Shown in pieces: positions 17,836 through 26,445 of a stretch of 64,000 nucleotides of DNA (the first letter of the stretch is position 1; every line of letters starts with the position of its first letter). This DNA comes from JADJRG01 sp964474905 (GTDB lineage Bacteria; Myxococcota_A; Polyangia; Nannocystales; Nannocystaceae). The stretch spans positions 38,159 to 102,158 of the forward strand of contig CAYYUP010000014.1 in the NCBI GenBank assembly GCA_964474905.1. Reading direction: 5' to 3'. The notes under the pieces are model-generated. The model had not been told where the DNA came from and searched no databases. It saw only the letters and a list, made by a program, of their open reading frames with translations. The translations under genes and the position numbers were made by a program.

Positions 17836-18373
17836 GCCCAAGAAGAAGAAGGTCTTCGGTCTCCTGGCCGAGTACGAGACGCCGCGGGAGATCTTCCACG
17901 CCTGCGAGAAAGTCCGCGATGCGGGTTTTCAAAAGTGGGACTCGTACACGCCCTTTCCGGTGCACAACCTGGACAAGGCGATGGGTCTCAAGCCGTCGAT
18001 GCTCGGCTGGGTGGTCTTTGTCGCCGGCATGACAGGGGCGAGCAGCGGCATGCTGCTCCAGTGGTGGACCTCCACTATCGAGTACCCGATCATCATCGCC
18101 GCGAAGCCCTACTTCTCGTACCAGGCCTTTGTGCCGGTGACCTTCGAGCTCGGCATCCTCTTCGCGTCGTTCGCCGCGGTCTTCGGCATGCTGGCCTTCA
18201 ACCGGCTGCCGCAGTGGTACCACTCCTGTTTTAACAGCGAGCGCTTCGCGCGGGTGACCGACGACAAGTTCTTCATCTGCATCGAGTCGACGGACCCCAA
18301 GTACAACCCCGAGAAGACCCGTGCCTTCCTCAAGGACACCGGCGCGGTCGAGATCGAGGAAGTCGAGGACTGA
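17828..18373 (+). CDS. actD: Alternative complex III subunit ActD
   Basis: A 181-residue protein with an N-terminal soluble domain (KKVFGLLAEYETPREIFHACEKVRDAGF, then YTPFPVHNLDKAMGL) and two membrane spans (LGWVVFVAGMTGASSGMLLQWW and VTFELGILFASFAAVFGMLAF). This is the DUF3341 arrangement of ActD. The C-terminus is acidic. It contributes two helices to the membrane part of the complex, and it lies between actC and actE with an eight-base overlap on one side and two bases on the other. Confidence 0.92.
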   Translation: MAKPKKKKVFGLLAEYETPREIFHACEKVRDAGFQKWDSYTPFPVHNLDKAMGLKPSMLGWVVFVAGMTGASSGMLLQWWTSTIEYPIIIAAKPYFSYQAFVPVTFELGILFASFAAVFGMLAFNRLPQWYHSCFNSERFARVTDDKFFICIESTDPKYNPEKTRAFLKDTGAVEIEEVED

Positions 18374-18375
18374 GC

Positions 18376-19068
18376 ATGACGCGCACGACTGCAACAGGTC
18401 TGATGGGCGCGACATTGGTCGCGGCTGGGCTCTTGGCCGGATGTCAGGGCAATCGCTCCGACATGCCGCCGGTCCACATCATCCACAACATGGACTTCCA
18501 AAACCGCTACGACGCGCAGGAGCAGAGCGATCTCTTCTACGGGATCGATTGCGCGGACGAGGCCGAAGCCGAGGCCGCAGCGATCGCCGAGGCCGAAGAA
18601 AGCGGCGAGCATCCGCCGCATAAGCCGCGCACCTGCTACGGCCGGGCAATGCGAGCGCCACCTGAGGGCACGGTCGCCGTCGGTCACCTCAAGGACGACG
18701 ATCACCTCTATCGCGGTCGCGGTCCCGACGAGCGCCTGGCGGACTCGCTGCCGGTGCAGATCGAGCTCAACGCGGCCCTGCTAAAGCGCGGCGAAGAGCG
18801 TTACAACATCTACTGCCAGCCCTGCCACGACTACGCGGGCAACGGCAAGGGCGTCGCGGTGCTGCGCGGTGGCGGCTTTAAGGTCGTGCCGCCGAGCTAC
18901 CACATCGCTCGGCTGAAGGCGATGCCGCTCGGTTACTTCTACAAGGTGATCACGGACGGGCAGGGCACCATGCTCTCGTACGCCTCGCAGATCCCGGTCG
19001 AGGATCGCTGGGCGATCGCGGTCTGGGTTCGCACCCTCCAGGTCAGTCGCACGAATGGAGGCAAGTGA
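18376..19068 (+). CDS. actE: Alternative complex III subunit ActE, monoheme cytochrome c lipoprotein
   Basis: A 230-residue lipoprotein (LLAGC, Cys23) with one heme site CQPCH at 147-151 in RYNIYCQPCHDYAGNGKG and a downstream region ending WAIAVWVRTLQ, typical of ActE. A Glu/Ala-rich, low-complexity stretch (DEAEAEAAAIAEAEESG) lies around residues 57-76, longer than I would expect for the family. It passes electrons from ActA/ActB towards cytochrome c or the oxidase. Its TGA overlaps the actF start. Confidence 0.93.
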   Translation: MTRTTATGLMGATLVAAGLLAGCQGNRSDMPPVHIIHNMDFQNRYDAQEQSDLFYGIDCADEAEAEAAAIAEAEESGEHPPHKPRTCYGRAMRAPPEGTVAVGHLKDDDHLYRGRGPDERLADSLPVQIELNAALLKRGEERYNIYCQPCHDYAGNGKGVAVLRGGGFKVVPPSYHIARLKAMPLGYFYKVITDGQGTMLSYASQIPVEDRWAIAVWVRTLQVSRTNGGK

Positions 19069-20312
19069 TGTCCTCGCATGGCCCCAAAAAAATCCCTAAA
19101 GACCAGATCTGGGTAAAGCCAGGATCGCTCTGGGCTCGCTTGCCGATCATCGGAGCGGTGCTCGCGATCATCGGTCTGGGCGGCTCGTTCTCGATGATGA
19201 GCGAGCATCCCCAGCAGTTTTGGTACTCGTACCTGACGGCGCTGGCGGTTTTTGTCGCCTTTGGCCTCGGCGGTCTCTTCTTTGTCATCATCCAGCACGT
19301 CACCCGTGCGGGCTGGTCGATCGTCGTCCGTCGCCTGGCGGAAAACGTGATGATCACCCTGCCAGCGCTCGGGCTTCTGGTGCTGCCAGTGGTCTTCATG
19401 GGCTCGCACGAGCTCTACGAGTGGACCCACCTGGAGGTCGTCGCCGCCGACACGATGCTCACCGCCAAGCAGCCCTACCTCAACGAGGGTTTCTTCATGG
19501 TGCGCATGCTGATCTACATCGGCGTGTGGACCCTGCTCTCGGGGCTCTTCTACGGTTGGTCGACCAGCCAGGACAGCGCCACCGGCGAGGCGATCATCAA
19601 AAAGGCGCACGCGATGCGTTGGCTGTCGGCACCGGCGGTCATCCTCTTTGCGCTGTCGATGACCTTCTTCTCCTTCGACTCCCTGATGTCGCTGGACCCG
19701 CACTGGTTCTCGACGATGTTCGGCGTGTACTACTTCGCCGGGATCGCGGTGACCTCGCACGCGATGCTCGCCCTCATCTCGATTCTGCTGCGCAAGTCGG
19801 GGTACCTAAAGGGTGTCGTCACCGACGAGCACAACCACGACCTGGGCAAGCTGATGTTCGGCTTCACGGTCTTCTTCGCCTACATCGGCTTTAGTCAGTA
19901 CTTCCTGATCTGGTACGCCAACATCCCCGAGGAGACTCGCTGGTTCGCCTACCGGATCAGCGGCGACTACCTCAACCTCAGCATCCTGCTGGCGGTTGGC
20001 CGCTTCGTGATTCCCTTCTTCTACCTCGTCTCGAGGGTGCTCAAGCGGAACTCCAACACCCTCCTGGTGGCGGCCCTGTGGATCCTCTTTATGGAGATGG
20101 TCGACATGTTCTGGGTGGTCCAGCCGGTGCTCTCCAACCACCACGCCGAGGGCCAGCCCCTGACGATGCACCTTGGTGCGGTCGACTTCTTGACCATGCT
20201 CGGTGTCGGCGGTGTCTTCCTTGCGGTCTTCGGTTGGGCGCTCGCTCGCCGGGCACTGATTCCTGTCAACGACCCGCGTATCCAAGAGTCGCTGGAGTTC
20301 GAGAACTTCTGA
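19068..20312 (+). CDS. actF: Alternative complex III subunit ActF, NrfD-like membrane protein
   Basis: About 414 residues and ten membrane spans, a second NrfD-family subunit and paralog of ActC. I chose ATG 19068 because GGAGG (19057-19061) is seven bases upstream; a GTG one codon earlier is also open. Characteristic stretches are RAGWSIVVRRLAENVM, SLDPHWFSTMFGVYYFAG, DLGKLMFGFTVFFAYIGFSQYFLIWYAN and PEETRWF. It completes actABCDEF in the standard order. Confidence 0.93.
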   Translation: MSSHGPKKIPKDQIWVKPGSLWARLPIIGAVLAIIGLGGSFSMMSEHPQQFWYSYLTALAVFVAFGLGGLFFVIIQHVTRAGWSIVVRRLAENVMITLPALGLLVLPVVFMGSHELYEWTHLEVVAADTMLTAKQPYLNEGFFMVRMLIYIGVWTLLSGLFYGWSTSQDSATGEAIIKKAHAMRWLSAPAVILFALSMTFFSFDSLMSLDPHWFSTMFGVYYFAGIAVTSHAMLALISILLRKSGYLKGVVTDEHNHDLGKLMFGFTVFFAYIGFSQYFLIWYANIPEETRWFAYRISGDYLNLSILLAVGRFVIPFFYLVSRVLKRNSNTLLVAALWILFMEMVDMFWVVQPVLSNHHAEGQPLTMHLGAVDFLTMLGVGGVFLAVFGWALARRALIPVNDPRIQESLEFENF

Positions 20313-20354
20313 TGATCGCCTGATCATCTATCGATGGAGACGGAGCGACCTGCC

Positions 20355-20870
20355 ATGTCAGAACATCAGCACTTCAAGGGCGGCCACGAGATGGATGAGC
20401 CGCCCACTCGTCACCTCTTCAACATTGTCGGCGGTCTCGGGTTTCTGACCTTGCTCGCGGTTTTCGCGCTGGTACAGGTCTTCCACTCGCAACGCGAGAG
20501 CCTCCAGTCCGAGCGCTACAGCAAGATTTCGCGGCGCCTGGCCGAGTACACCGCGGAGCAGGACAAGCAGCGTTTCGAGAGCGGCCAGTACGAGCTCAAC
20601 GACGACGGCAAGATCGTCAAGCTGAGCTACGTTCCGCTCGCCCGCGCCACCGAGAAGGTGCTCGAGAATCCGGCCCTCCTTAAGGCTGGGCCGCCGCCGC
20701 CCGGCTTTGTGCACCCCGATGGTGCTCCCAAGCCGCCGCCGGCTCCTCCGGTTGTAAAAGCACCGCCGCCGCCACCTGTACCTGCTGGGGCAGAGGGTGC
20801 GACAGCCGGTCCCGCGACCCCCGCAGGGGCTGCCAAGCCAGCCAAAGATGGGGCAAAGTCGGGCCGCTAG
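20355..20870 (+). CDS. Single-span Pro-rich protein between ACIII and oxidase genes, unknown function
   Basis: About 171 residues from ATG 20355, which has GGAG nine bases upstream; an upstream ATG at 20334 lacks one. The layout is a short His-rich N-terminus, one membrane span (NIVGGLGFLTLLAVFALVQVF), a charged helical segment (YSKISRRLAEYTAEQDKQRF), then a Pro/Ala/Lys-rich tail with runs of prolines. The C-terminal part should lie outside the cytoplasm. I do not recognise a named family, although small one-span proteins are known at this position in act-cta clusters. Its place between actF and the second SCO makes it a candidate accessory subunit of the ACIII-oxidase supercomplex. Confidence 0.78.
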   Translation: MSEHQHFKGGHEMDEPPTRHLFNIVGGLGFLTLLAVFALVQVFHSQRESLQSERYSKISRRLAEYTAEQDKQRFESGQYELNDDGKIVKLSYVPLARATEKVLENPALLKAGPPPPGFVHPDGAPKPPPAPPVVKAPPPPPVPAGAEGATAGPATPAGAAKPAKDGAKSGR

Positions 20871-20900
20871 CGCGCTCAGCTGATTTTCACAACAACGACG

Positions 20901-21758
20901 ATGCGTACCTCCTTCACAGCTCTCTCGCTCACCGCGATGCTCGCACTGCCTCTGGGCATGGGAGCGGCCGTGGAGGTGCGTGCTGCCGACGAGGCAAACG
21001 CCCCGGCGATGCACGCGATCGACGTCGAGGAGCATCTGGGCGAGGTGATCGCCGGCGATCTCACCTTCAAGGATCACGCAGGCAAGACCGTTCGCCTGGG
21101 CGACTACTTTGACGGCGAGCGGCCGATCCTGCTGACGCTGAACTATTACCGCTGCCCGGTGCTCTGCAACGTGCAGCTAAATGCGCTCACCGAGACCTTG
21201 GGCGCCCTCGAGTGGACCCCGGGGGATGAGCACTTCCAGATCGTCACGGTCTCGATCGACCCCAACGAGGGTCCCGAGGTCGCTGGACCCAAGCGAGATT
21301 CGCACTTAAAGTCGCTCGATCGCGGCGACGATGTTGGCTGGGCCTTCCTCACCGGCGACGCGCTCAACATCAAGCTGCTCGCTGCTCAGGTCGGGGTTGG
21401 CTACGCCTACGACGCCGAACAAGACCAGTACGCGCACCCCGCTGTGGTCATGTTTTTGGCCCCTGACGGCAAAATTGTTCGTTACGTCTACGGGCTCACC
21501 TACGCTCCCAAGGACGTAAAATTCGGCCTCATCGAGGCCTCTGAGGGCAGAGTCGGTGACACGATCGACCGCATCATCCTCAGCTGTTTCCACTACGACG
21601 CGACCCTCGGTCGCTACGGTCCCTTCGCCTTCGGCCTGATGCGCCTCGGCGGAGTCTTCACGATCTTCTTTTTGGGTATGGGCCTTCTGTGGTTCCGGCG
21701 TCGAGAAAAACGCTCGGGCGGGATCAAGAGGGCCATGCACGCGGAGGTACCGACATGA
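20901..21758 (+). CDS. SCO1/SenC-family protein with C-terminal membrane anchor (second copy)
   Basis: A 285-residue SCO protein with a cleavable signal peptide (ALPLGMGAAVEVRA) and a C-terminal membrane span (GVFTIFFLGMGLLWFRRRE), unlike the first copy, which is anchored at its N-terminus. The copper site is CPVLC in NYYRCPVLCNVQLNAL, with the later His in QYAHPAVVMFLAPDG. Sequences VSIDPNEGPE and RYVYGLTYAPKD are typical. It lies directly before ctaC, with an ATGA overlap, and is the more likely CuA assembly factor for this oxidase. The two SCO copies may handle different steps. Confidence 0.93.
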   Translation: MRTSFTALSLTAMLALPLGMGAAVEVRAADEANAPAMHAIDVEEHLGEVIAGDLTFKDHAGKTVRLGDYFDGERPILLTLNYYRCPVLCNVQLNALTETLGALEWTPGDEHFQIVTVSIDPNEGPEVAGPKRDSHLKSLDRGDDVGWAFLTGDALNIKLLAAQVGVGYAYDAEQDQYAHPAVVMFLAPDGKIVRYVYGLTYAPKDVKFGLIEASEGRVGDTIDRIILSCFHYDATLGRYGPFAFGLMRLGGVFTIFFLGMGLLWFRRREKRSGGIKRAMHAEVPT

Positions 21759-22768
21759 TCCTCAACCTGCTCCTGGGTCCCAATGCGCAAGACCTCGGGA
21801 CACCGCCGATGTCCTCCAGCCCGTTCTCGTTGCTACCCGCAGCGAGCACGAGCGCACAGGAAATCGACGACGTCTACATCTTCATCACGCTGGTCTGTGC
21901 GATCGCGTTTGTGATCCTGATCGGCACTCAGGTGTACTTCATGGTGAAGTACAAGAAGCCAAAATCAGGGCATCGCAAGACCTCGCCGATCACCCACAGC
22001 GGCAAGCTCGAGTTCTGGTGGAGCTTCATCCCCGCGCTCATCATGCTGGTGATGTTCGCCTGGGGCGAGAAGCTCTACATGGAGATGGCAGCTCCGCCCG
22101 ACGATGCGATCAGCATTCGGGTGACCGCCCAAAAATGGTCTTGGACTATCGAGTACCCGGACACCGCAGGGGCGGTCCTGACTGACGAACTCATCGTTCC
22201 GGTCGGTATTCCCGTGCGGCTGACGATGACCTCGCGTGATGTCATCCACTCCTTCTTTGTGCCTGCGTTCAGGCAAAAGAAGGACGTGCTGCCAAACCGC
22301 TACACGACGATGTGGTTCGAGGCGAGCAAGATCGGGGTCTACCCGCTCTTCTGTGCCGAGTACTGCGGCGAAGAGCACTCGTCGATGATCGGCACCGTTC
22401 GGGTCGTCAGTGCGGACGTATTCCAGGCCGCCCTGGAAGAGGCCGCCCGCCTGGAGCAGGACGACGGCGAGTCGATGATCGACTTTGGCGAGCGCGTGTG
22501 GAAGCGGGGCGGCTGTGCCTCCTGCCACTCCCTCGATGGCACCGTCAAGACCGGCCCGAGCCTCCTCGATGTCTACGGTTCTGAGGAGACGTTGGCTGAT
22601 GGCAGCACGGTCACCGTCGACGACAACTACATCCGCGAATCCCTGATCGAGCCTAATGCGAAGATCGTCCAGGGCTTCACCCCGCAGATGCCCAGCTTCG
22701 CCGGTCGTTTCGACGACAAGGCGATCACCGGCCTCATCGAATTCATCAAGTCCAACGAGTCCCAGTAG
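21755..22768 (+). CDS. ctaC: caa3-type cytochrome c oxidase subunit II with fused cytochrome c
   Basis: A 337-residue subunit II from ATG 21755, preceded by GCGGAGG; the frame is open further upstream but inside the SCO gene. There are two membrane spans (IFITLVCAIAFVILIGTQVYFMV and LEFWWSFIPALIMLVMFAWG). The CuA domain has HSFFVP and the CAEYCGEEHSSM loop (Cys200, Cys204, His208, Met212). A C-terminal cytochrome c domain has CASCH at 254-258 and a Met ligand in QMPSFAG. The fusion defines a caa3 oxidase that can accept electrons through its own heme c. Confidence 0.95.
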   Translation: MILNLLLGPNAQDLGTPPMSSSPFSLLPAASTSAQEIDDVYIFITLVCAIAFVILIGTQVYFMVKYKKPKSGHRKTSPITHSGKLEFWWSFIPALIMLVMFAWGEKLYMEMAAPPDDAISIRVTAQKWSWTIEYPDTAGAVLTDELIVPVGIPVRLTMTSRDVIHSFFVPAFRQKKDVLPNRYTTMWFEASKIGVYPLFCAEYCGEEHSSMIGTVRVVSADVFQAALEEAARLEQDDGESMIDFGERVWKRGGCASCHSLDGTVKTGPSLLDVYGSEETLADGSTVTVDDNYIRESLIEPNAKIVQGFTPQMPSFAGRFDDKAITGLIEFIKSNESQ

Positions 22769-22783
22769 GCGGAGATAACAACC

Positions 22784-24427
22784 ATGTCAGAGCAGCCTGC
22801 TAGCTACGATCTCGAAAACCCGTCGGAGCCGAACTTCTACCGGGCCTCCAAGGGCCTGAAGTCCTGGATCTTCACGGTTGATCACAAGCGCCTCGGGGTC
22901 ATGTACCTCGTCGCGGTCCTCACCTTCTTCTTCGTCGCGGGATGCCTGGCGCTAGCCCTGCGCACCGAGCTGCTCACGCCGCAGCAGGACTTCGTCAGCG
23001 CCTCGACCTACAACCAGCTCTTCACGCTTCACGGCGCGTTGATGGTCTTCCTCTTCATCATCCCGGCAACGCCGGCGGCGTTGGGCAACTTCCTGTTGCC
23101 TTTGATGTTAGGGGCCAAGGATGTCGCGTTTCCGCGTCTCAACCTGCTCAGTTTCTGGGTCTACTGCACAGCGGCGATCATGCTGCTCTGCACCCTCCTG
23201 ATGGGGGGCCTGGACACCGGCTGGACGTTCTACACCCCCTATTCGACCTCTTCGGGGTCGGCAGCGGGCCTCGCGGCCCTGGGCGTATTTGTCGCTGGAT
23301 TTTCATCGATCCTCACCGGTCTTAACTTCGTCGTCACCGTGCACAGGATGCGGGCGCCGGGGCAGACCTGGGATCGCATGCCGCTCTTTGTCTGGGCGAT
23401 CTACGCGACCGCGGTGATCCAGATTCTGGCGACGCCGGTGCTGGCGATCACGGTGCTCCTGGTCTTTGTCGAGCGCTTCCTCGGGATCGGCATCTTCGAC
23501 CCGGCGATGGGCGGCGACCCGGTGCTCTTCCAGCACTTCTTCTGGTTCTACAGCCACCCGGCCGTCTACATCATGATCCTGCCGGGCTTCGGAATCATCT
23601 CCGAGGTGATCACGACGCATTCGCGCAAGCATATCTTTGGCTACAAGGCGATCGCCCTGTCGTCGGTGGCGATCGCGGTCATCTCCTTCCTGGTTTGGGG
23701 ACACCACCTCTTTGTCTCCGGCCAGTCGGAGCTCGTCGGTGTGATTTTCTCGCTGCTGACCTTCGCCGTTGCGGTGCCCACCGCGATCAAGGTCTTCTCG
23801 TGGGTGGCAACGCTCTACGGCGGCTCGATCATCTACAACACGCCGATGTGGTACTCGCTGATGTTCCTCTGGACCTTCACGATCGGCGGTCTAACGGGGC
23901 TCTATCTCGCGACTATCGCCGTCGATGTGCACCTGCACGACACCTACTTCATCGTCGCGCACTTCCACTACGTGATGATGGGCGGGCTGGTCGTCGCCTT
24001 CCTCAGCGGCCTCTACCACTGGTGGCCGAAGATCACCGGCCGCATGTACCACGAGGCCTCCGGCAAGTTCGGGGCGCTGCTGGTCTTCATCGGCTTCAAC
24101 ATCACCTTTGGTACCCAGTTCTTCCTGGGTCACCAGGGCATGCCGCGTCGCTACTTCGCCTACCTGCCGGAGTACACGACGATGCATCAGGTCTCGACCT
24201 ACGGTTCCTACATCCTCGGCTTTGGGCTGCTGGTCGCGGGGTACTCCCTGGCCACAGCGCTGCGCAAGAGCGCTCCAAAGGCCGGCTCGAATCCTTGGGA
24301 GGCGGTCTCCCTCGAGTGGCAGACCTCAAGCCCGCCGATCGAGCACAACTTCCACGACACTCCGCACGTAACCGGCAGTCCTTACGATTTCCCCGAGATC
24401 GACAAGTCGGCCGGCGGTCACCACTGA
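22784..24427 (+). CDS. ctaD: Cytochrome c oxidase subunit I, A2-type
   Basis: A 547-residue heme-copper oxidase catalytic subunit with about twelve spans. FYSHPAVYIMILPGFG carries the CuB ligand His258 and the cross-linked Tyr262. In place of the usual GHPEVY glutamate it has Tyr-Ser (256-257), the signature of subfamily A2 as in Rhodothermus caa3. WGHHLFVSG gives two more CuB ligands and HDTYFIVAHFHYVMMGG the heme ligands. It pumps protons while reducing oxygen. GGAG lies upstream of the ATG, in the unit ctaC-ctaD-ctaE-subunit IV. Confidence 0.96.
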   Translation: MSEQPASYDLENPSEPNFYRASKGLKSWIFTVDHKRLGVMYLVAVLTFFFVAGCLALALRTELLTPQQDFVSASTYNQLFTLHGALMVFLFIIPATPAALGNFLLPLMLGAKDVAFPRLNLLSFWVYCTAAIMLLCTLLMGGLDTGWTFYTPYSTSSGSAAGLAALGVFVAGFSSILTGLNFVVTVHRMRAPGQTWDRMPLFVWAIYATAVIQILATPVLAITVLLVFVERFLGIGIFDPAMGGDPVLFQHFFWFYSHPAVYIMILPGFGIISEVITTHSRKHIFGYKAIALSSVAIAVISFLVWGHHLFVSGQSELVGVIFSLLTFAVAVPTAIKVFSWVATLYGGSIIYNTPMWYSLMFLWTFTIGGLTGLYLATIAVDVHLHDTYFIVAHFHYVMMGGLVVAFLSGLYHWWPKITGRMYHEASGKFGALLVFIGFNITFGTQFFLGHQGMPRRYFAYLPEYTTMHQVSTYGSYILGFGLLVAGYSLATALRKSAPKAGSNPWEAVSLEWQTSSPPIEHNFHDTPHVTGSPYDFPEIDKSAGGHH

Positions 24428-24449
24428 TTGATTAGGAGGCGGTAGCACC

Positions 24450-25148
24450 ATGAGCACTCCAACTCACGTCGCGCACCACACGACGGGTGAGCGCAATCCC
24501 TACCTGGCGCACCATTTTGACACGATGGGGCAACAGGCAGGGGCCGCAAAGCTCGGGATGTGGCTTTTCTTGGCCACCGAGCTGCTGATGTTCAGCGGCC
24601 TCTTCCTCGCCTACTTCGTCACCCGCATGTTCTATCCCGAGATGGTTCTCGGGGCCCACGAGTACCTGAGCAAGACCGCAGGTGGCGTTAATACCTGCGT
24701 GCTGCTCTTCTCGTCATGGACGATGGCGATGGCGGTCCGCTCGGCCCAGGTCGGGCGGCCCAACAACAAAGAGGACGCGGCCAAGATCAAGAAGTACTTG
24801 ATCCTGACCCTGCTCTGCGCGCTCGTCTTTTTGGTCGTCAAGTACTTCGAGTACAGCGCCAAGTTCGAGCACGGCATGTTGCCGGGCAAGTTCTACACGG
24901 CGCACCTGCACGGCTACGAGATCGAGGGTCTGCCGCACGTCTTCTTTGGCGTGTACTTCATCATGACCGGCCTGCACGGCATCCACGTGCTCGTTGGCAT
25001 GGGCGTCATGATCTGGATGTACATCCGCACGAGCCGCGGCGAGTTTTCCTCGCAAAACTACGCCGGTATCGAGAACACAGGGCTCTACTGGCACCTGGTC
25101 GACCTCGTCTGGATCTTCCTCTTCCCCCTCCTCTACCTGGTGAAGTGA
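24450..25148 (+). CDS. ctaE: Cytochrome c oxidase subunit III
   Basis: A 232-residue subunit III with seven or so spans: KLGMWLFLATELLMFSGLF at the start, then GLHGIHVLVGMGVMIW, and GLYWHLVDLVWIFLFPLLYL at the end, all family hallmarks. An AGGAGG ribosome site (24434-24439) precedes the ATG. It is 22 bases downstream of ctaD and stabilises the catalytic subunit. Confidence 0.95.
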   Translation: MSTPTHVAHHTTGERNPYLAHHFDTMGQQAGAAKLGMWLFLATELLMFSGLFLAYFVTRMFYPEMVLGAHEYLSKTAGGVNTCVLLFSSWTMAMAVRSAQVGRPNNKEDAAKIKKYLILTLLCALVFLVVKYFEYSAKFEHGMLPGKFYTAHLHGYEIEGLPHVFFGVYFIMTGLHGIHVLVGMGVMIWMYIRTSRGEFSSQNYAGIENTGLYWHLVDLVWIFLFPLLYLVK

Positions 25149-25155
25149 GGCCGTT

Positions 25156-25665
25156 ATGAGCTCCGACGTCTATCGCAATGGCAAAATGGTCGAGAACCCG
25201 GTTGAGGTCCACGAGCATGTCTCGCCGGTCTCGCTCTACGTAAAAATTCTCCTCGCGCTCTTTTTTCTCACCGGGCTGACCTACGCGGTCTCCTTCGCCG
25301 ACCTGGGGCCGCTGAGCCTGCCGGTGGCGATGATGGTGGCGACGGTCAAGGCGTCGCTGGTGATCGCCTTCTTCATGCACTTGAAGTACGACGATCGCTA
25401 CAACCTCTTCATCTTCATGGGCACGCTGATGTTCATCGGCCTCTTCTTTGGGCTGACGCTCTACGATTTGGCGGCTCGCGACGCGCTCAACGATGAGCAG
25501 CGCACCTTCGTTCGCATGGAGGAGGAGCGGCTGGCCGGCAACCCGCCGAGTGTCGGGATCTCCAACGATGCGGTGCGTCTAGCCGAATGGGAGGCCGTTC
25601 ACGGCGATGAGCACGAAGAGGGCGAAGAAGGCGACGCCGACGCCGAAGAGGGTGCCGAGCACTAG
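25156..25665 (+). CDS. Cytochrome c oxidase subunit IV-like protein
   Basis: A 169-residue protein with three membrane spans (LYVKILLALFFLTGLTYAV, VAMMVATVKASLVIAFFMHL and FIFMGTLMFIGLFFGLTLY). The AxxKASLVIAFFMHLKYD segment is the hallmark of prokaryotic subunit IV (CtaF/CoxD-like). A Glu/Asp/His-rich tail (HGDEHEEGEEGDADAEEG) extends beyond the usual length. It is the last gene before a strong terminator, so it closes the ACIII-oxidase transcript. Confidence 0.88.
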   Translation: MSSDVYRNGKMVENPVEVHEHVSPVSLYVKILLALFFLTGLTYAVSFADLGPLSLPVAMMVATVKASLVIAFFMHLKYDDRYNLFIFMGTLMFIGLFFGLTLYDLAARDALNDEQRTFVRMEEERLAGNPPSVGISNDAVRLAEWEAVHGDEHEEGEEGDADAEEGAEH

Positions 25666-25682
25666 TTCGTCGCTGCCCGTAC

Positions 25683-25722
25683 AAAGAGCCGCTGCGCCGT
25701 GAGGCCCAGCGGCTCTTTTTTT
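25683..25722 (+). terminator. Strong Rho-independent terminator of the act-cta cluster
   Basis: GAGCCGCTG (25686-25694) pairs perfectly with CAGCGGCTC (25707-25715) around a 12-base loop, followed by seven T. Flanking AAA/TTT lengthen the stem. It is 18 bases after the subunit IV stop. Confidence 0.93.
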
Positions 25723-26021
25723 GTGATTATTGGGATTAGGATAAGCAAGGCTGCGGTTTGTTCAGCTGGGCCCGTGTTACGGTTAGCCTGTGCGTGAATC
25801 GCGCGTATTTGATGCCCGTTCCGCTCGACTCCGAGTGACACCAGGACGCAGGCACCCTAGACATAAAACTTACGTAGCGTAAGGTCTGGCTGAACCGATG
25901 CAAAACCCGAATTCAAAACCGAACTCGAACCAAAGACCACAGGTCTCTCGCGACCGCTGGGCTTCTCGGATCTGGAGCGGCGACGGGCCGGCAGAGGTCA
26001 TGATAAGCATCGGAGGTTGAT
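25723..26021. promoter_or_regulatory. Leader of the ccm operon with a short dyad
   Basis: About 300 bases before ccmE hold no gene I can support. A perfect inverted repeat CTTACG-TAG-CGTAAG lies at 25869-25883 and could be an operator. It is followed by an A-rich stretch with repeats of the form AAACCGAA (about 25900-25935). GGAGG at 26011-26015 is the ccmE ribosome site. No consensus promoter was identified. Confidence 0.45.
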
Positions 26022-26432
26022 ATGGCGCTCCCCTTCGCAACAAAGGCAATCTTAGCTCTAGCGGTCGCTGGCGCTGTTTCTTACCTGGTTCTCGCCGACG
26101 ACGGCGAGGGCGTTTTAGAGTACGTCTACGCCGAAAAGGTCGTGGCTTCGCCCTCTGATTACGCCGGCCGCACGATCAAGGTGCACGGCACCGTCGTGCC
26201 CGGGACGATCCGACAGAGGATTGGCGCCTCCGGCGACTACACCTTTGAGATCGAGAGCGAGGGCCAGCGCCTCGCCGTGCATTTCACCAATATGGTTCCC
26301 GACACCTTTGCTGAGGGCGGTGAGGTTGTTCTCACCGGTCAGCTAACGGACGACGGGGCCCGCTTCGACTCTGACGAAATGGCCGCAAAATGCCCGTCAA
26401 AGTACGAAGAAGAGCCGATGGCCAAGCCCTGA
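26022..26432 (+). CDS. ccmE: Heme chaperone CcmE, cysteine (CxxxY) variant
   Basis: A 136-residue protein with an N-terminal membrane anchor (AILALAVAGAVSYLVLA) and the OB-fold of CcmE: GRTIKVHGTVVPGTI, FTNMVPDTFAEG, VVLTGQLTDDGARFDSDEM. In the E. coli protein heme is bound covalently by a His in HDENY. Here the motif is CPSKY (Cys124 to Tyr128) in AAKCPSKYEE, the CxxxY form known from archaea and some deltaproteobacteria. That variant goes with Ccm systems lacking CcmH (system I*). It leads the ccm operon, 13 bases before ccmF. Confidence 0.93.
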   Translation: MALPFATKAILALAVAGAVSYLVLADDGEGVLEYVYAEKVVASPSDYAGRTIKVHGTVVPGTIRQRIGASGDYTFEIESEGQRLAVHFTNMVPDTFAEGGEVVLTGQLTDDGARFDSDEMAAKCPSKYEEEPMAKP

Positions 26433-26445
26433 GGAGCCCACTGCA

